Shown piece by piece: positions 63,827 through 64,000 of a stretch of DNA of 64,000 nucleotides. The stretch is from the NCBI GenBank assembly GCA_963920765.1, contig OY987246.1, positions 6,016,501 through 6,080,500 of the forward strand. Reading direction: 5' to 3'. The stretch comes from Ulota crispa (lineage: Eukaryota; Streptophyta; Bryopsida; Orthotrichales; Orthotrichaceae). How positions within the stretch are numbered: the stretch's first letter is position 1; the number at the start of each line of letters is the position of its first letter. The position numbers were made by a program, and so were the translations under genes. The notes below the pieces were generated by a model, which made no database searches, had not been told where the DNA came from, and saw only the letters and a list, made by a program, of their open reading frames with translations.

Positions 63827-64000
63827 CTAAAGAAGATTTCAGATTAAAAATCTTTACTTCTGCCAGGTTTAAAAAAAAAAAATACTTCTACCTCTGTATG
63901 AATCGATTTAGAGCCTTATTTGAAAATTATGAAAAAATCAATTGTCAGATTAGTCACATGTAATATTGTTTTTGAACGAACAATATGGCCTTTGCTGTCT

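Overview
This is nuclear DNA from a eukaryote, almost certainly a streptophyte plant. The window is AT-rich and gene-poor. It has three protein genes I can identify, two of them split by GT-AG introns. Their proteins match plant forms of spermidine synthase, actin capping protein beta and a PRP38-type splicing factor. AAACCCTAA telo-box motifs lie just upstream of two of them. I could not name the species. The mixture of Stowaway-like and other small DNA transposons with moderately sized introns does not decide between seed plant, fern, lycophyte, bryophyte or charophyte alga.

All three genes are on the minus strand between 14.8 and 31.5 kb. They are an apparently intronless SR-like PRP38 protein (14802-16061), an 8-exon actin capping protein beta subunit (20325-24591) and a 9-exon spermidine synthase (27231-31503). 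I joined exons by splice sites, reading frame and family conservation. All junctions keep frame, giving 274 and 335 codons for the two split genes. One CAPZB intron has a GC donor. The three genes share no pathway and look like ordinary housekeeping neighbours. The first 1.9 kb and 6.9-8.6 kb hold weaker hints of exons that I could not assign.

Most of the rest is layered, decayed, non-autonomous DNA transposons, and I found no intact transposase. At least five groups can be separated by terminal inverted repeat (TIR) and target-site duplication (TSD). (1) AGGTAG-ended elements at TA sites. (2) CCCYT...-ended elements at TTAA sites (piggyBac-like), by far the most numerous, from 71 bp to about 1 kb. 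(3) AGGGAAAATTT-ended hAT-like elements with 8-bp TSDs. (4) Stowaway-like CTCCCTCT elements at TA. (5) A 2-kb Mutator-like foldback with 850-bp arms. Several are nested in one another, so filled and empty sites can be compared inside the window. Introns of both split genes contain such elements.

The right part (31.5-64 kb) has no recognisable gene. It holds these elements, AT microsatellites, a CCCC(T)TATCC minisatellite, a degenerate array of about 180-bp units and long AT-rich stretches. The most interesting signal is the abundance of TTAA-flanked, CCC-ended elements in a plant genome.
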